A stretch of 64,000 nt of DNA from Pelodiscus sinensis (taxonomy: Eukaryota > Chordata > Testudines > Trionychidae): positions 19,159,001 to 19,223,000 of the forward strand of contig NC_134736.1 in NCBI RefSeq assembly GCF_049634645.1, written 5' to 3'. The notes under the pieces are model-generated. The model searched no databases. It saw only the letters and a program-made list of their open reading frames with translations, and was not told where the DNA came from. Shown here piece after piece: positions 12,511 to 25,424 of the stretch. How positions within the stretch are numbered: the first letter of the stretch is position 1; every line of letters starts with the position of its first letter. Position numbers and translations under genes: made by a program.

Positions 12511-13352
12511 AGAAGTGGTTCCCAACATTTTTTTTTTATACCACGGACCAGCAAACCTATTCACAAACTTTTGGCAGACTGGTAACATTTTATTTACATA
12601 TTTGCATATTCATTATGCAAATAAAATGTTACTGGTCCGCCAAAAGCCCCAGCCCCCAAAGCCACTGTAAACAGCTAGCTTCAGCAGTTGCCACGTGGCA
12701 GGCACCTGCTGCAGCTGAAGCCAGCTGTTCATGGTGGCTCTGGGAGCCAGGACTGGAGTACACCCCAAACCCAGAGCTCCCCAGTGCCAGCCATAAACCC
12801 TAGAGCCCCCCCCCACTACGCCCAAGTGCCAGCCACTGACCCAAGTCCCCTGAACCCATCTTCCCGTGCCAGCTTCCTGCCCTCAGACCCCTCCACAGTG
12901 CCAGCCCCCTTTAGAGCCACACTGCACCCAACCCCCCATAAAGTCTACCCCAGTGCCAGCCCCCAACAATAGCCCCATCCCCAGAGCTCCCCAGCACTAG
13001 CCCAGCCCCTGGAGCTCCCCAGTGCCTGCCCTGCCCCGCCCCCTCAACTAGCCCTGCACTGCTTCCCAGCCACCAGCTGAGTGCTGTTCCCCAGGTTGCA
13101 GCTGCTCTAAGGCTGCCATGCCAATCTCCGCTGCCATGCAGCGAACCACTTTTCTACATCCAGGAGCAAATCCCCACAGCTGCCTGGCACTGGCTGACAG
13201 AGGCAGGGCATGACACGCCTCTCCCAACAGCTGCGGCGGGAGGGGAGGCACTAAGAAGTGTACCCCATGCCCGAGAGCTGCTGCAGCCCAGTAGCCAGCA
13301 GTTCATGGATTGGCACGAGGCCGTGGAACAGTGGTGGGGAACTGCTGCTCTA
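12511..13352. mobile_element. hAT-like non-autonomous DNA transposon
   Basis: Left end CAGAAGTGGTTCCCAAC and right end GGTGGGGAACTGCTG are imperfect inverted copies of the CAGTGGTTCCCAAC terminus seen in many amniote hAT elements. The interior is Pro/Ser-codon-rich simple sequence with repeated CCCCAGTGCCAGCC-type units (12780-13040). No transposase. Confidence 0.6.
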
Positions 13353-14384
13353 AGACACATGCCCTACTTTAAGTAGGGCAATGGTGCAGTCCAGGTCTGT
13401 GTGTTCTCCCATGAGTTCAGCAGAAACTGACTGTTCTCCCTTGTGTTGCTAGATACAATTTGGAACCTTCATAATTTTGATTTTGTTTTTAAATACCATC
13501 AATACACATGGTGTCTCCATGGAAAACTGGCAGGCAATTTTCAAAAGCATCTGATTGCTGAGACAAAAAGATACATTAAAAAAAATCTTACAACCCAACT
13601 ACACAGTTAAAAGGTGTTTCAATAAGTTTCCATTGCAGTTCCTGACCTTGTTTATACAATTTCCCTTTGAAATTTCAGGAGCCTTCACTAGCTCCACACA
13701 GGATTTAAAAAAAAAAGTCTGCTGTTTAAGTTAGAATTTGCTTCATGCTGATGAAAGCGGATGCACTCCAATATAAGGTGGCACTTGTACTGACAAACCC
13801 AAAGTTTGCCAGTTGACAAAATGAGCTTGACTAAATCTCACTGAATATTGGGCTGGGAGAGTCCCCTCTCTATATAAATTGATCTTGCCCCTAGATCCGC
13901 ATGATCCAGTTTATCTTCCAATTCTGCTTTTCAGCACAGCAGGAATTACAAAACCCTGACCTGAGATACAATATACAAAAAACTATGATCATAGTTGTGA
14001 TGCAATCTACTGAAAAGACTCCCAGCAGCTTCACAAAGCTACAACAAAATGTGGATTACAAAACCATTTTTCTTGGGAAATGGAGGGAAATGGCACAGGA
14101 AAAGAGAGTATACAAAACAGTACAGGCACAGGTCCATTACACTCTATAAAACAGCACAGAGAACCTGGCTTTTTAAAACTCACAAAGGGATTAAAAATCC
14201 AGACTTTTCCGGAGATTTCCATTCATGCTCTCAATGTGACACAAAATTTATGTCCAAGTGGTGCTTAAAAAGGTGATGGGGGGAGGGGGAATGCACAAGC
14301 CCCTTGGCAGAATGGGTCCTGCCCTTCCCTAGGTCACAGGGGCACATGTAGCAGCCAAGGATGACACACCCCTTTGGTTGTGGT
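13353..14384 (-). other. EI24: putative EI24 3' untranslated region
   Basis: About 1 kb of sequence directly after the EI24 stop with no recognised repeat or exon. By position it should hold at least part of the 3' UTR. I saw no convincing minus-strand AATAAA here, so the polyadenylation site is not assigned; it could lie below the hAT-like insertion at 12511-13352. Confidence 0.4.
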
Positions 14385-14547
14385 TCAGTGTCTCAAAGCA
14401 GCCTTCTGTTTGGCAGGAGATGGGTAAGGAGAGGGCACTCTATCCACCAAGGAGGAGCTACTCAGGGTGGACTGAAGGTAAACAGTCTTGTGAAAGAGTC
14501 TGTTGCTGAGGAAAACCACCAAGGAGAAGAGACGCAGCTGGAAATGG
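14385..14547 (-). CDS. EI24: EI24 last coding exon with stop
   Basis: Begins at the acceptor GTGTTTCAG with the base completing Tyr, then HFQLRLFSLVVFLSNRLFHK. It continues TVYLQS and a Ser/Pro-rich tail ending QKAALRH before the stop at 14385. The LRLFSLVVFLSNRLFHKTVYLQS block is the conserved C-terminus of EI24. The hydrophilic tail is of ordinary length and differs slightly from mammals, as expected. Upstream codons of this open frame (14548-14603) are intron. Confidence 0.95.
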
Positions 14548-14931
14548 CTGAAACACAGAACAAATGCTGTGAGCTCCCATCCCAGCGTGGGTGCATCTTG
14601 CACACAAACATGCTAATTTAATAGTGCAGCTAGAAGCTCCCTTTGTCTGTTTTTATATTTTGCTCAGTATATTCAGATAATGAGCTTATTCACAGCACAA
14701 ATTAGTAGATACATTCTACAGTAACAAAGAGTAGAGGCCCAATGCAAGCACATTTGTCATACCCCCTGGAAATGTAGAATGCCTCCATTCCAGACCCAAT
14801 TATTTCAACCTTGGGGTTAAGGCAGTCTTCAAAAGCCCGAAGCTGACAATAAGAGCTGAGTTAATGGCTGTCCAGGAATCCCAAGGTTTTGGCATGCCCC
14901 TCCCTCCATTCAGGGAGTGCAACATATTTGC

Positions 14932-15460
14932 AAAAACAACAAGGAGTCATGTGGCACTTTAAAGACTAAAAGATTTATCCGGTAATAAACTTTCCTGGGT
15001 AAAACCCACTTAATCAGATGAACTGGAGTGGAAATTACAGAGGCTAGCACTTGTGTGTCTGTGTATTTTTTTACACACTAATAACAAAAAAGTGAGTTAC
15101 TTATCAAGCATAGGACCAGTGTTGACAAAGCCAATTCACTCAGGGTGGATGTGGCTCACTCACAGCAGCTGAGGGGGAGGTGTGAACACCAAGAGAATTC
15201 ACACTTTTCCATCAGCCGCTGTGAGTGAGCCACATCCATCCTGACTGACTGACTGAATTGGCTTTATTAGCATTAGTCCTCCGAATAGTAATGTAACACT
15301 CCCATCTTTGCATGTGTGTATATCCCTGCCAAACTGAAGATTCCACTTCATGCATCTGAAGTGTGTTCCAGCCCATTGAAGCTCATGCTCAAATAAATTG
15401 GTTAGTCTTTAAGGTGCCACAAGACTCCAGGTTGTTTTTGCTAAAACAGACTGACACTAC
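14932..15460. mobile_element. inverted-end repeat with internal hairpin
   Basis: The left end (AAAAACAACAAGGAGTC, TGTGGCACTTTAAAGACTAA) is the inverse of the right end (TTAGTCTTTAAGGTGCCACA, AGACTCCAGGTTGTTTTTGC). The ends belong to the same family as 52380-52950 and 62380-62475. Inside, 15128-15170 and 15215-15265 form a further imperfect hairpin (GTGGCTCACTCACAGC against GCTGTGAGTGAGCCAC). Family not identified. Confidence 0.6.
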
Positions 15461-15490
15461 TGCCCTTCTGAAACTAAGGAAAAGACTTAC

Positions 15491-15565
15491 TATGCTTTCA
15501 AAGGTGTCTTTGCTTCATTGGCGCTGATAATAAACAGAGGGAAAAGAATGGAGAACAGGCAGCCA
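15491..15565 (-). CDS. EI24: EI24 exon: GCLFSILFPLFIISANEA segment
   Basis: 75-nt exon reading GCLFSILFPLFIISANEAKT then PLKA and two bases of Tyr. This is the last membrane helix and the ISANEA loop of EI24. The acceptor is CTTTGCAG and the donor GTAAGT. Phases (1 base in, 2 bases out) match both neighbours. Confidence 0.95.
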
Positions 15566-15579
15566 CTGCAAAGGAAAAA

Positions 15580-16944
<1,365 letters not shown>

Positions 16945-17596
16945 TTAGCATACAGAAAAGCAGGAGAGTTTTGGTACAGAACATGTGTTGTCACTAAATC
17001 TCACATTTCTAGAATGCCAAGCATCCTTAATGATCCCAAAGTAATTTACAAATTACAAAAGGGAGCTGTAGTGCCCATTCCATAGTTAAGGTTGCAAATA
17101 AGTTTCCATATAAATTAGATTTTGGCTCTACCCTTTAAAATCAACAAACCAAAAGAATATTAGCCTCAAAAGTGGTATGTGAAGTATGAGGTGATAGAAT
17201 TTTTCTATCACGCGTCAATAAAATCTGACAAGAGATCCCCATAGAATCTGAAGCTTTCTGTAAAATCTGAGAAGGGAACACCACAGAAATAGAGATGTTC
17301 TTCTGAGCCTAAAAATCTAAGTTTTGTATTTATCTATAGTAAAACAACGGATTATAAACTGGTTTACTGGACCCACTGAGTTGATAAAGGCAAAAGGCAC
17401 AAGACAAAAAGCAGTTGCTTAAACTCCAATATTAGATAACATCAAGACTTGTAAGTGTAACCTCAGAAAAGCTGGTGAGCTTAGTTACAATATGGAAGAC
17501 TATAGAATTTCATAGAACGCTAGAACTGGAAGGGCCCTTGAGAGGTCATCAAGTCCAATCCCCTGCCCTCATGGCAGGACCAAGCAACGTCTAGAT

Positions 17597-18473
17597 CAGG
17601 GCTGGCAAAATACAACCTGGAGGCCAGATCCAGCCTCCGGATCACCCTGCTGGAACTGTCAAGCACACAGCTGTGCGGTTTAAAGCGCAGTCCATGCGGC
17701 TCTCTGTTCTGCAGGGTGGGGGAAACTTCCTGCAATCTCCCTGACCCCAGCCCAATCCTCAGCTCCTATTGGCTGGAAACTACCAGCCAACAGGAGCTGA
17801 ACAATTGGTCTGGGGGATGGGAGCAGTGCAAATATCCTTCCCCTCCCAGAGCTGACAGCCAAGTGCAGGGAGTAGCCTGCTCAGGCAGAGCTAAAGCAGG
17901 AAGGGAGTCCAGCCTGCCTTGGAGTGCTGGGCTTAGATAAGCGCCTCCCGGCCAGAGTCTGCCTCTGGCACCCCAACTCCCTCCCCCAGGTCACCATCCA
18001 AACCCTTTGCACCCTCATGCCCCAGGTCACAACTCCTTCCTGGACTTTGAATCCCCTCCTACAACCCTCCCCCAGCACAGAATCCTCTCCTGCACCCAAA
18101 CACCCTCCCAGACCCTGCATCTCATTCCCCTGTCCTAAGTCACCACCCTCTGCAGTCTGCACCCCCTTTTCCCAATGTCACAGCTCCCTCCCAGACTTTA
18201 CACCCTCCTAGTGCCCCTCCTCCAGGCCAGAATCCCCTCTTGCACCCATACCCCCTCCCTGATCTTACACCGCAATCCCGACCCAGGTCACAACCCCATG
18301 TTTTGCCCAAAATTCCCCTCAGACCTCACACCATCTCCTGTACCCCAGTCCTTTACTCTGTGCCCAATCTCCATCCTAGACCCCACACCCCTAACACAGA
18401 AAAGTGTGGCCCTTAACCACTTTCCAAAATCTTGGAGTGGCCCTCTCCTGACAGAAATTATTGCCCACCCCTT
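17597..18473. mobile_element. hAT-like element inserted in CR1, 8-bp target duplication
   Basis: Left end CAGGGCTGGCAAAAT and right end ATTATTGCCCACCCCTT are inverted copies. Flanking octamers GTCTAGAT and GACTAGAT (7 of 8 identical) are the expected hAT-size duplication. The interior is a CCC-rich stretch (17940-18400) with no transposase. Confidence 0.75.
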
Positions 18474-18938
18474 GACTAGATCATCCTGGATAGATGTTTA
18501 TCCAACCTGCTCTTAAATATCTCCAGTGATGGAGACTCCACAACCTCCCTAGCCAACTTATTCCAGTGTTTAACCACCCTGACAGTTGGGAAGTTTTTCC
18601 TAATGTTCAACCTAAACCTCCCTTGCTGCAATTTAAGACCATTGCTTCTGGTCCTATTATCAAAGGCCAAGGAGAACAATTTTTCTCCCTCCTCCTTGTA
18701 ACACCCTTTTAGATACTTGAAAACTGCTATCACGTCCCTTCTCAGACGTCTCTTTTCTAAACAAGCCCAATTCTTTCAGTCTTCCCTCACAGGTCATGTT
18801 TTCTAGACCTTTAATCCTTTGTGTTGCTCTTCTCTGGACCTTCTCCAATTTCTTTCTTGAAATGTGGTGCCCAGAACTGGACACAATACTCCAACTGAGG
18901 CCTAGTCAGTTCAGAGTAGAGCGGAAGAATGTCTTCTT

Positions 18939-19321
18939 GGCTATGTCTACACTGGCGGGTTCTTGCACAAGAACATCTTGTGCAAGAGTTCCTGCGCAAG
19001 AACTCTTGCACAAAAACACGTCCACGTGCTTTTGCGCAAGAGCATCCATGGCAGTGTGGACACTCTCTTGTGCAAGAAAGCTCTGATAGCCATTTTAGCC
19101 ATAGGGCTTTCTTGCGCAAGAAACCCCTGCCATGCGTCCACACTGCCCTCTTGCGCAAGAGAGCGTACACGTGTTAGAAAAAAGCGTAGCTCTTGTGCAA
19201 GAAGCTCTCTCTTACCATGCTTTACTGTAAATCTTCTTGCGCAAGAGTGGGCGGGCAGCGTGGACACTCTGCAAAAGAACATCTGTTTTTGCACAAGAAC
19301 CTGCGCCAGTGTAGACATAGT
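18939..19321. mobile_element. foldback MITE with eleven 12-bp palindromes
   Basis: Termini GGCTATGTCTACACTGGCG and CGCCAGTGTAGACATAG are inverted. A CTT on each side fits a 3-bp target duplication in the CR1. The interior holds about eleven copies of TCTTGYRCAAGA or one-base variants, in effect a self-complementary word scattered through 383 bp. No coding capacity. Confidence 0.75.
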
Positions 19322-19797
19322 CTTTGTGTCTTGCTCACGACACTCCTGTTAATGCATCCCCGAATCACGTTTGCCTTTTTTTGCGACAGTGTCACACTGT
19401 TGACTCCTGTTTAGCTTGTGGTGCACTATGGCTCCTAGATCCCTTTCTGCAGTACTCCTTCCTAGACAGTCACTTCCCATTCTGTACGTGTGAAACAGAT
19501 TGTTCCTTCTTAAGTGGAGTACCTTGCATTTGTCCTTATTAAACTTCATCCTATTTACCTTAGACCATTTCTCTAGTTTGTCCAGATCATTTTGAATTAT
19601 GACCCTATCCTCCAAAGCACTTGCAACCGCTCCCAGCTTGGTTATCATCTGCAAATTTAAAAATCGTACTCTGTATGCCATCATCTAAATCATTGAAGAA
19701 GATATTGAACAAAACCGGTCCCAAAACAGATCCCAACGGAACCCCATGTGTTATACCTTTCCAGCATGACGGTGAACTATTAATAACTACTCTCTGA

Positions 19798-19990
19798 AGG
19801 TATGTCTACGCTGCAAAGTTAATTTGAAACAACAGCAGTTATTTTGAATTAACTTCAATAGCGTCTATACATGCAAACCGCTATTTCACATTTAATTTGA
19901 AATAGCGGCACCCTTAATTCGAAAACCTCATTCTACGAGTAATGCCAAATTCGAAATAGCTATTTCAAATTAAGTGCTGTGTAGACTCTA
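19798..19990. mobile_element. MITE of the TATGTCTAC-terminus group
   Basis: Begins GGTATGTCTACGCTGCAAAG and ends near GCTGTGTAGACTC, with TTAATTTGAAA and ATTTCAAATTAA as inner inverted blocks. Confidence 0.55.
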
Positions 19991-19999
19991 ATTTATAAG

Positions 20000-20428
20000 T
20001 AAAAGCTCTCTCTTTCGTTTTTGGGGGGTGGTTTGTAGTTCGCCACGGCTATAAACTGTTATTCTAACTAACTATATACAAGCTGAAGTAAAATAACTGG
20101 TTATTTTTAACTACTAACTGTTTAACAAAAGAAAAACAAACAGGAACAGATATGTCTATAATATCTATCTAAATTTCTTCCTTTTTCTTCACAAAAGTGA
20201 CATGGAAAAGAAAAAAGTTGGAGCTCCATCTGTAGCTGAGGGTGGCAAAGAAGGAATTGAGAGAAGTTGGGCTGAGTGCGCTAACTTCAAAGGTGGGAAC
20301 ACCACACACCTCTCATGCATGCATAGCCCAACTGGATACTGCTGTAAAAGTCACCGATCAGTGGCACCAGGACAATCCCAATGCCAACAGTGGCGTATCC
20401 CGGGGACATCATTCAAAAAAGAACACTA
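20000..20428 (-). mobile_element. DIRS terminal fragment (DIRS-E)
   Basis: Aligns by eye with the right-hand terminal repeat of DIRS-C at 50600-50834: GAGCTCCATCTGTAGCTGAG, GGGTGGCAAAGAAGGAATTG, and the outer end GGGACATCATTCAAAAAAGAAC. Only the terminus and leader are left; no ORF. Confidence 0.6.
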
Positions 20429-21310
20429 TGTTCAATTGAAATTTAACTAATAGTTAACTGTAGGTGGCAGAATTAAGTTATTTCAACTGGGATAACTGAA
20501 CTAACATTCCTCTTGTGAAAAGTAACATGGAATCCAGAGCCATCTACAGAGCAACCGATAGCTGGAAGGCACCTGAGGTATTCCGGGGGCCTGGCACAGG
20601 GCAGCAATGCCCTCCTACACTCACCACAGAGGGGGCAGTTTGGCATGGCACAGCAGCCTGCTCCACTCCCCTGTGACAGGTGAAGCAGAGCGCCCAAGCC
20701 CCTGGATGCTCTGCTCCCAAGAGGTGGAGGGCAGAAGGCTAGTAGTCAGCAGCAGGGCAGACCCCTGTTGCTGCCGTGTGCCAGGCCCCCTACATTACTC
20801 AGGGATGGGGGCACAGGCAGAGCAGATGCGGGGCTTGGGGAAGGGGTGGAACAGAGGTCGGGAAGGGGGGTTGCCCTGGGCTCGATGCCTGCCTGGGGCA
20901 CTGTGGGGTGTTGCCCCAACCCCCATGGACCCCTAGGGATAACCCTAGTGGGATCTTTTGTCAGGACGAGTTGTCAAAGCATCTTGCTCTAATCTGAAAA
21001 AAGATACCAACATTTCTTTCTTCTTCTATTATCTTTGCTGGAAAAGGTTAAACAGGTATGACAATTTTACCATATGTCTGAGAGACATGTAAATGTTTAT
21101 GTTCTGCATATCTAGATATGTGCAAAACAGGGCAAGAGATAGCCTGGGCTTACCTGACAGTCATCAGGACCTTTCCCAATCCAGAGCTCTAGTATTAGAA
21201 ATGAAAGTTCGCTTTTCTTCTGGTAGATTTTTTCCCCTCAAACTGAATTTAGAATTCAAATGGTTCCTATAGGGGTAAAACTGCCTCTTTGGATTTAGTT
21301 CTTGTATGAC
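20429..21310. other. EI24 intron, no feature recognised
   Basis: GC-rich stretch 20560-20940 followed by ordinary intron sequence. The short open frames show no conserved motif. Confidence 0.5.
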
Positions 21311-21741
21311 TTGTATGTCTACCCTACCACCCTAGTTCAAACTAGGGTGGTAATGTAGGCAACCGGAGTTGCAAATGAAGCCCGGGATTTGAATTTCCCG
21401 GGCTTCATTTGCATAAAGCCGGGAGCCGCCATTTCTAAATGTCCGCTAGTGTGGACTCCGTGCCGCGCGCCTACACGCGGCACGGACTAGGTAGTTCGGA
21501 CTAGGCTTCCTATTCCGAACTACCGTTACTCCTCGTGAATAGGAAGCCTAGTCCGAACTACCTAGTCCGTGCCGCGTGTAGCCGCGCGGCACGGAGTCCG
21601 CACTAGCGGACATTTAAAAATGGCGGCACCCAGCTTTATGCAAATGAAGCCCGGGAAATTCATATCCCGGGCTTCATTTGCAACTCCGGTTGCCTACATT
21701 ACCACCCTAGTTCGAACTAGGGTGGTAGTGTAGACATACCC
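21311..21741. mobile_element. long near-perfect palindromic MITE (foldback element)
   Basis: The element is an inverted repeat over almost its whole length: the arms meet near 21530 (CGTTACTCCTCG). Mirrored blocks include CCACCCTAGTTCAAACTAGG, AAATGAAGCCCGGG, the CGCGCGGCACGGAGTCCG-type block and TAGTCCGAACTACCTAGTCC. The right terminus is GTGTAGACATACCC. It would fold into a hairpin of about 200 bp. Half of a sister copy is at 48120-48346. Confidence 0.9.
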
Positions 21742-22454
21742 TTAATTGCATGGAGTGAAAAAGATTTGGAGCTAAAATAATGTTACAGAAGAGAACCTTG
21801 TTTTCTCCCTCGAATTGAGAATTCCATGGTATACCTGCAAACCAAGTCAGAAGGATGCTAAATCCAAAGTTTTCAAGTGAGAACCACCAGGAGAATTTCA
21901 GACTGCATCTGGCCCTCAAACAAATGTTTATTATTCTACACATCTTCCCTGCCCTGCTTTCTCATCTCTGCTACAGCCTCAATGAATAAGCAAGCAAGAG
22001 ACTTGACATAGCACAACCAGAGTGCTCAGCCACAGAAAAACAGAGAATAGCAGAAAATCATCCATAGTGGCCCCTTATCAGCCAATGTTAAATGGATTGT
22101 GAAATGTATTCAGCCTCCTGTACTGCTCTATGGTTGAACTCATACCTTGATGCCAGAAAGGTGTGGACTCAAGATCCCTATCAGAATTTGGATTCACATT
22201 GCAATGGAGCATGGGCCAGTGAAAGATTAGCTGTGATGTCAGAGTTTACCTTTAAGTCCCATCTGCCCATATCTGGTGACTGTGAGATGGGAAGAGGAAG
22301 TTACTCCCCTTGTGCAGTAATGATGTTTCTTCGAGGTGTATGTTCCCGTGGATGCTCCACTAGAGGTGTCGGGCTCGTCCCGGCGCCACAAGTCGTAGTT
22401 GTCGTCAGCTGTGGTCCAGCCGGACCGCGCATGCTGCTTGTGCTGATTGTTAGC

Positions 22455-23897
22455 GGGCAAATTAGTCGAAACAATAGTAAAGAATAAAATTGTAAAGCAT
22501 GTAGAAGAACATAATTTGTTGGACAAAAGTCAACATGGTTTCTGTAAAGGGAAATCATGTCTTACTAATCTATTTGAGTTCTTTGAATGGGGTTAACAAG
22601 CATGCAGACAAGGGGGATCCAGTAGATATAGTATACTTGGCTTTTCAGAAAGCCTTTGACAAGGTCCCTCACCAAAGGTTCTTATGTAAATTACATGGCC
22701 ATGGGATAAGAGGGAAGGTCCTTTCTTGGATTGAGAACTGGTTAAAAGACAGGAAACAAAGGGTAGGAATAAATGGTAAATTTTCAGATTGGAGAGGGGT
22801 AACTAGTGGTGTACCCCAAGGGTCAGTCCTGGGACCAATCCTTTTCAACTTATTCATAAATGATCTGGAGAAAGGGGTAAGCAGTGAGGTAGTAAACTTT
22901 GCGGATGATACCAAACTGTTTAGGATAGTCAAGACAGAAGCAGACTGTGAGGGACTGCAAGAAGATCTCACCAAACTGAGTGATTGGGCAGCAAAATGGC
23001 AAATGAAATTGAATGTGGATAAGTATAAAGTAATGCACATCGGGAAAAATAACCCCAACTATACGTACAGTATGATGGGGGCTAATTTGGCTACGACAAA
23101 TCAGGAAAGGGATCTTGGAGTTATTGTGGACAGTTCTCTGAAAACTTCCACACAGAGTGCAGCGGCGGTCAAAAAGGCAAATAGGTTGCTAGGAATTATT
23201 AGGAAAGGGATAGAAAATAAGACCCAGAATATCTTACTGCCCCTGTATAAAACTATGGTACGCCCACATCTTGAATACTGTGTACAGATGTGGTCTCCTC
23301 ACCTCAAAAAAGATATTTTGGCCTTGGAAAGGGTTCAGAAAAGGGCAACTAAAATGATTAGGGGTTTGGAGCGGGTCCCATATGAGGAGAGGTTGAAGTG
23401 ACTGGGATTTTTCAGTTTAGAAAAGAGGAGACTGAGGGGGGATATGATAGAGGTCTATAAAATCATGAGTGGCCTGGAGAGGGCCGATAAAGTTATTTAT
23501 TAGTTCCCTAAATAGAAGAACTAGAGGACACCAAATGAAATTAATGGGTAGCAGGTTTAAAACGAATAAAAGAAAGTTCTTCTTCACACAGCGTGTAGTC
23601 AACCTGTGGAACTCCTTGCCAGAGGAGGCTGTGAAAGCTAGGACTATAATAGTTTAAAGAGAAGCTAGATAATTTCATGGAGGTTAGGTCCATAAAAGGC
23701 TATTAGCCAGGGGATAAAATGGTGTCCTTGGCCTCTGTCTGTCAGAGGCTGGAGAGGGATGGCAGGAGACAAATCGCTCGATCATTTTCTTCGGTCCACC
23801 CTCTCTGGGGCATCTGGTGCTGGCCACTGTTGGTAGACAGGATACTGGGCTAGAAGGACCTTTGGTCTGACCCAGTACGGCCGTTCTTATGTTCTTA
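22455..23897 (+). mobile_element. CR1 LINE inserted in DIRS-A terminus, 7-bp duplication
   Basis: 5'-truncated CR1 starting GGGCAAATTAGTCG and ending in the CR1 3' octamer repeat TTCTTATG. TGTTAGC is present on both sides (22448-22454 and 23898-23904). Its RT reads through 22535-23401. It is closely similar to the copy at 59040-60606 and carries the 3' tail with CTGGCCACTGTTGGTAGACA and GGTCTGACCCAGTACGG. Confidence 0.92.
22535..23401 (+). pseudogene. CR1 reverse transcriptase fragment
   Basis: 289-codon frame with the CR1 RT core: VDIVYLAFQKAFDKVPHQRF (motif A, with Asp to Ala at the D of LDFQKAFD), SGVPQGSVLGPILFNLFIND, and the FADDTKLF catalytic box. It ends YCVQMWSPHLKKDI and ERVPYEERLK before a stop where the sister copy continues. 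The N-terminal endonuclease is absent by 5' truncation. Not functional. Confidence 0.88.
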
Positions 23898-23997
23898 TGT
23901 TAGCTTGCGCTAAGTCCGGCTTCCCGCCAGTTCTTCTGAACCGGATCACTCCTGAAAAACATAAGGAGAAATTCCAAAGAGGGGAGGAAGGCTGGTC

Positions 23998-24104
23998 GTG
24001 GAGCACCCATGGGGACATACACCTCGAAGAAATGTCGTTACTGCACAAGATGAGTAATTTCCTCTTCTTCTTCGGTGGCGTCCCTGTAGGTGCTCCACTT
24101 GAGG
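23998..24104 (-). repeat. DIRS-A internal complementary region
   Basis: GTGGAGCACCC...GATGAGTAA is the inverse of the left outer end at 22300-22350. The following TTCCTCTTCTTCTTCGGTGG...GGTGCTCCACTTGAGG is the inverse of the right outer end at 35045-35090. The region is thus a copy of the two element ends joined head to tail, as expected for the DIRS circular-intermediate mechanism. Confidence 0.85.
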
Positions 24105-24141
24105 TGGAGCAGTAGCCTCATCTGCGGAGGGGGGATCGGAG

Positions 24142-25424
24142 TTAAGATCTGTCTGCTGCGGACAACACCGCAGAGGACTGTGCTGATTCTCGAGCAATTG
24201 TGTTGATGGCATAGTGCTTAGCAAAAGTCATGTCCGAAGACCATGTCGCCGTACAGCGAATATCTTGGATTGAGACTCCTTTGAGAAAAGCTAGAGAAGT
24301 GGATGTTGCTCTAGTGGAATGAGCCGTAATAGGTGTTGATATGGACTTGTTCCGTAAAGTATAGCAAGCGGTAATACATTTCAAGATTATTTTAGATATC
24401 CGCTGCGAAGACAACGGTTGGCCCTTGGATTTTCTGTCAGAGCACAGGAAAAGCCGCTGGGATCATCGAAAAGGGCAAGTCCGATCCAGATAAAAAGTGA
24501 GCACCCTCCGGACGTCCAAGATATGTAGATGGGCTTCGTGAGTCATTGCATGTGGTTTGGGGTAAAAAAAAAAAAAAAAAAAAAATCGAGAGTATTATAG
24601 GTTCATTGATATGAAATTCCGAATTCACCTTCAGCAGAAATTTTGGGTGCGAGTGTAGTATTATCCTTTGGTTGGTGAACAGGGTGTATGGAGGATCAGC
24701 TGAAAGAGCTGCCAACTCTCAACTTGTCTGGCCGACATTATGGCTAGAAGAAATATCACCTTCATGGTGAGAGTCTGAATGTCACATGTGGCTAGAGACT
24801 CAAATGGTGGATATGTGAGAGTGTCCAAAACAAACTCAAGATCCCACAGAGTAGGTGGTTTCCTGTGTGGAGGGTGTAAGTTCATTAATCCCTTCAGGAA
24901 ACGTTTAGTCATCGGATGAGACATAATTGAAAAGCCTTCAATTGATTGTCTGAATGCAGAAGTTGCCGAAAAGTGGACTTTAATAGATGAAAGACCCCAT
25001 TTAGAGTAGTGCAGATGGAGAGCATAGTCCAGAATGCAGTGAATTGGAGTGGACATCGCATTGAACCCGTTGGCTACACACCAGGAATGGAACCGATGCC
25101 ACTTATGAAGGTAAGTATTTCGTGTGGAGCCACGTCTGCTATGAAGTAATATATGTTTCACCTCTTGTGAACAAAGTGGTTCTGTGCTTTGGAACCAGCT
25201 AGGAGCCACACCATGAGGTGCATTCAGTCGATCTGCGGTTGTGGCATGAACATCCCTGGCTGCATGAGCAGATCTGGTCATCTGGGTAACGGATATGGTG
25301 GTCGGCGAGACATTTGCAGTAGAAGAGGGAGCCACGTCTGTCTGGGCCAGAAGGGGGCTATTAGTATCACTGTGGCCCTGTCGTTGATTATTTTCTCCAG
25401 CACTCTTGGGAGAAATGGAATAGG
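24142..25424 (-). pseudogene. DIRS-A tyrosine recombinase (decayed)
   Basis: Two minus-strand frames. The N-terminal part (24661-25424) has the ILLHSRRGSTRNTYLHKWHR core-binding region and LAIMSARQVESW, where the usual SARRVSEL box has Gln in place of the catalytic Arg. The C-terminal part (24142-24414) has AHSTRATSTS, the His-x-x-Arg box, and TFAKHYAI with the catalytic Tyr. A frame break at a poly-A tract (24562-24586) separates them. In active DIRS elements this enzyme integrates the circular DNA. Confidence 0.85.
24562..24586. repeat. poly-A tract inside DIRS-A recombinase
   Basis: About 24 consecutive A on the plus strand (poly-T in the sense of the element), the likely site of the frame break. 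Confidence 0.9.

Larger units (their letters stand above)
17500..19796 (-). mobile_element. CR1 LINE, minus strand, split by two DNA transposons
   Basis: CR1 sequence is in three blocks: 17500-17596, 18474-18938 and 19322-19796. It starts with the inverted 3' end (GGTCATCAAGTCCAATCCCC) and continues through the reverse-transcriptase C-terminus, read as MIAVFKYLKG and LTRPQLEYCVQFWAPHF, to the region around the catalytic box. The three blocks join without loss when the insertions at 17597-18473 and 18939-19321 are removed. Same family as 48364-50205. Confidence 0.9.

Noticed and set aside
18811..19352. Overlapping 90-130 codon frames on both strands, rich in Cys/Ala/Arg
   Set aside because: They are translations of the palindrome-rich MITE and the antisense of CR1.
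20520..20960. GC-rich block with open frames, considered as an exon or CpG island
   Set aside because: No splice sites in phase, no EI24 or other recognisable protein, few CpG.
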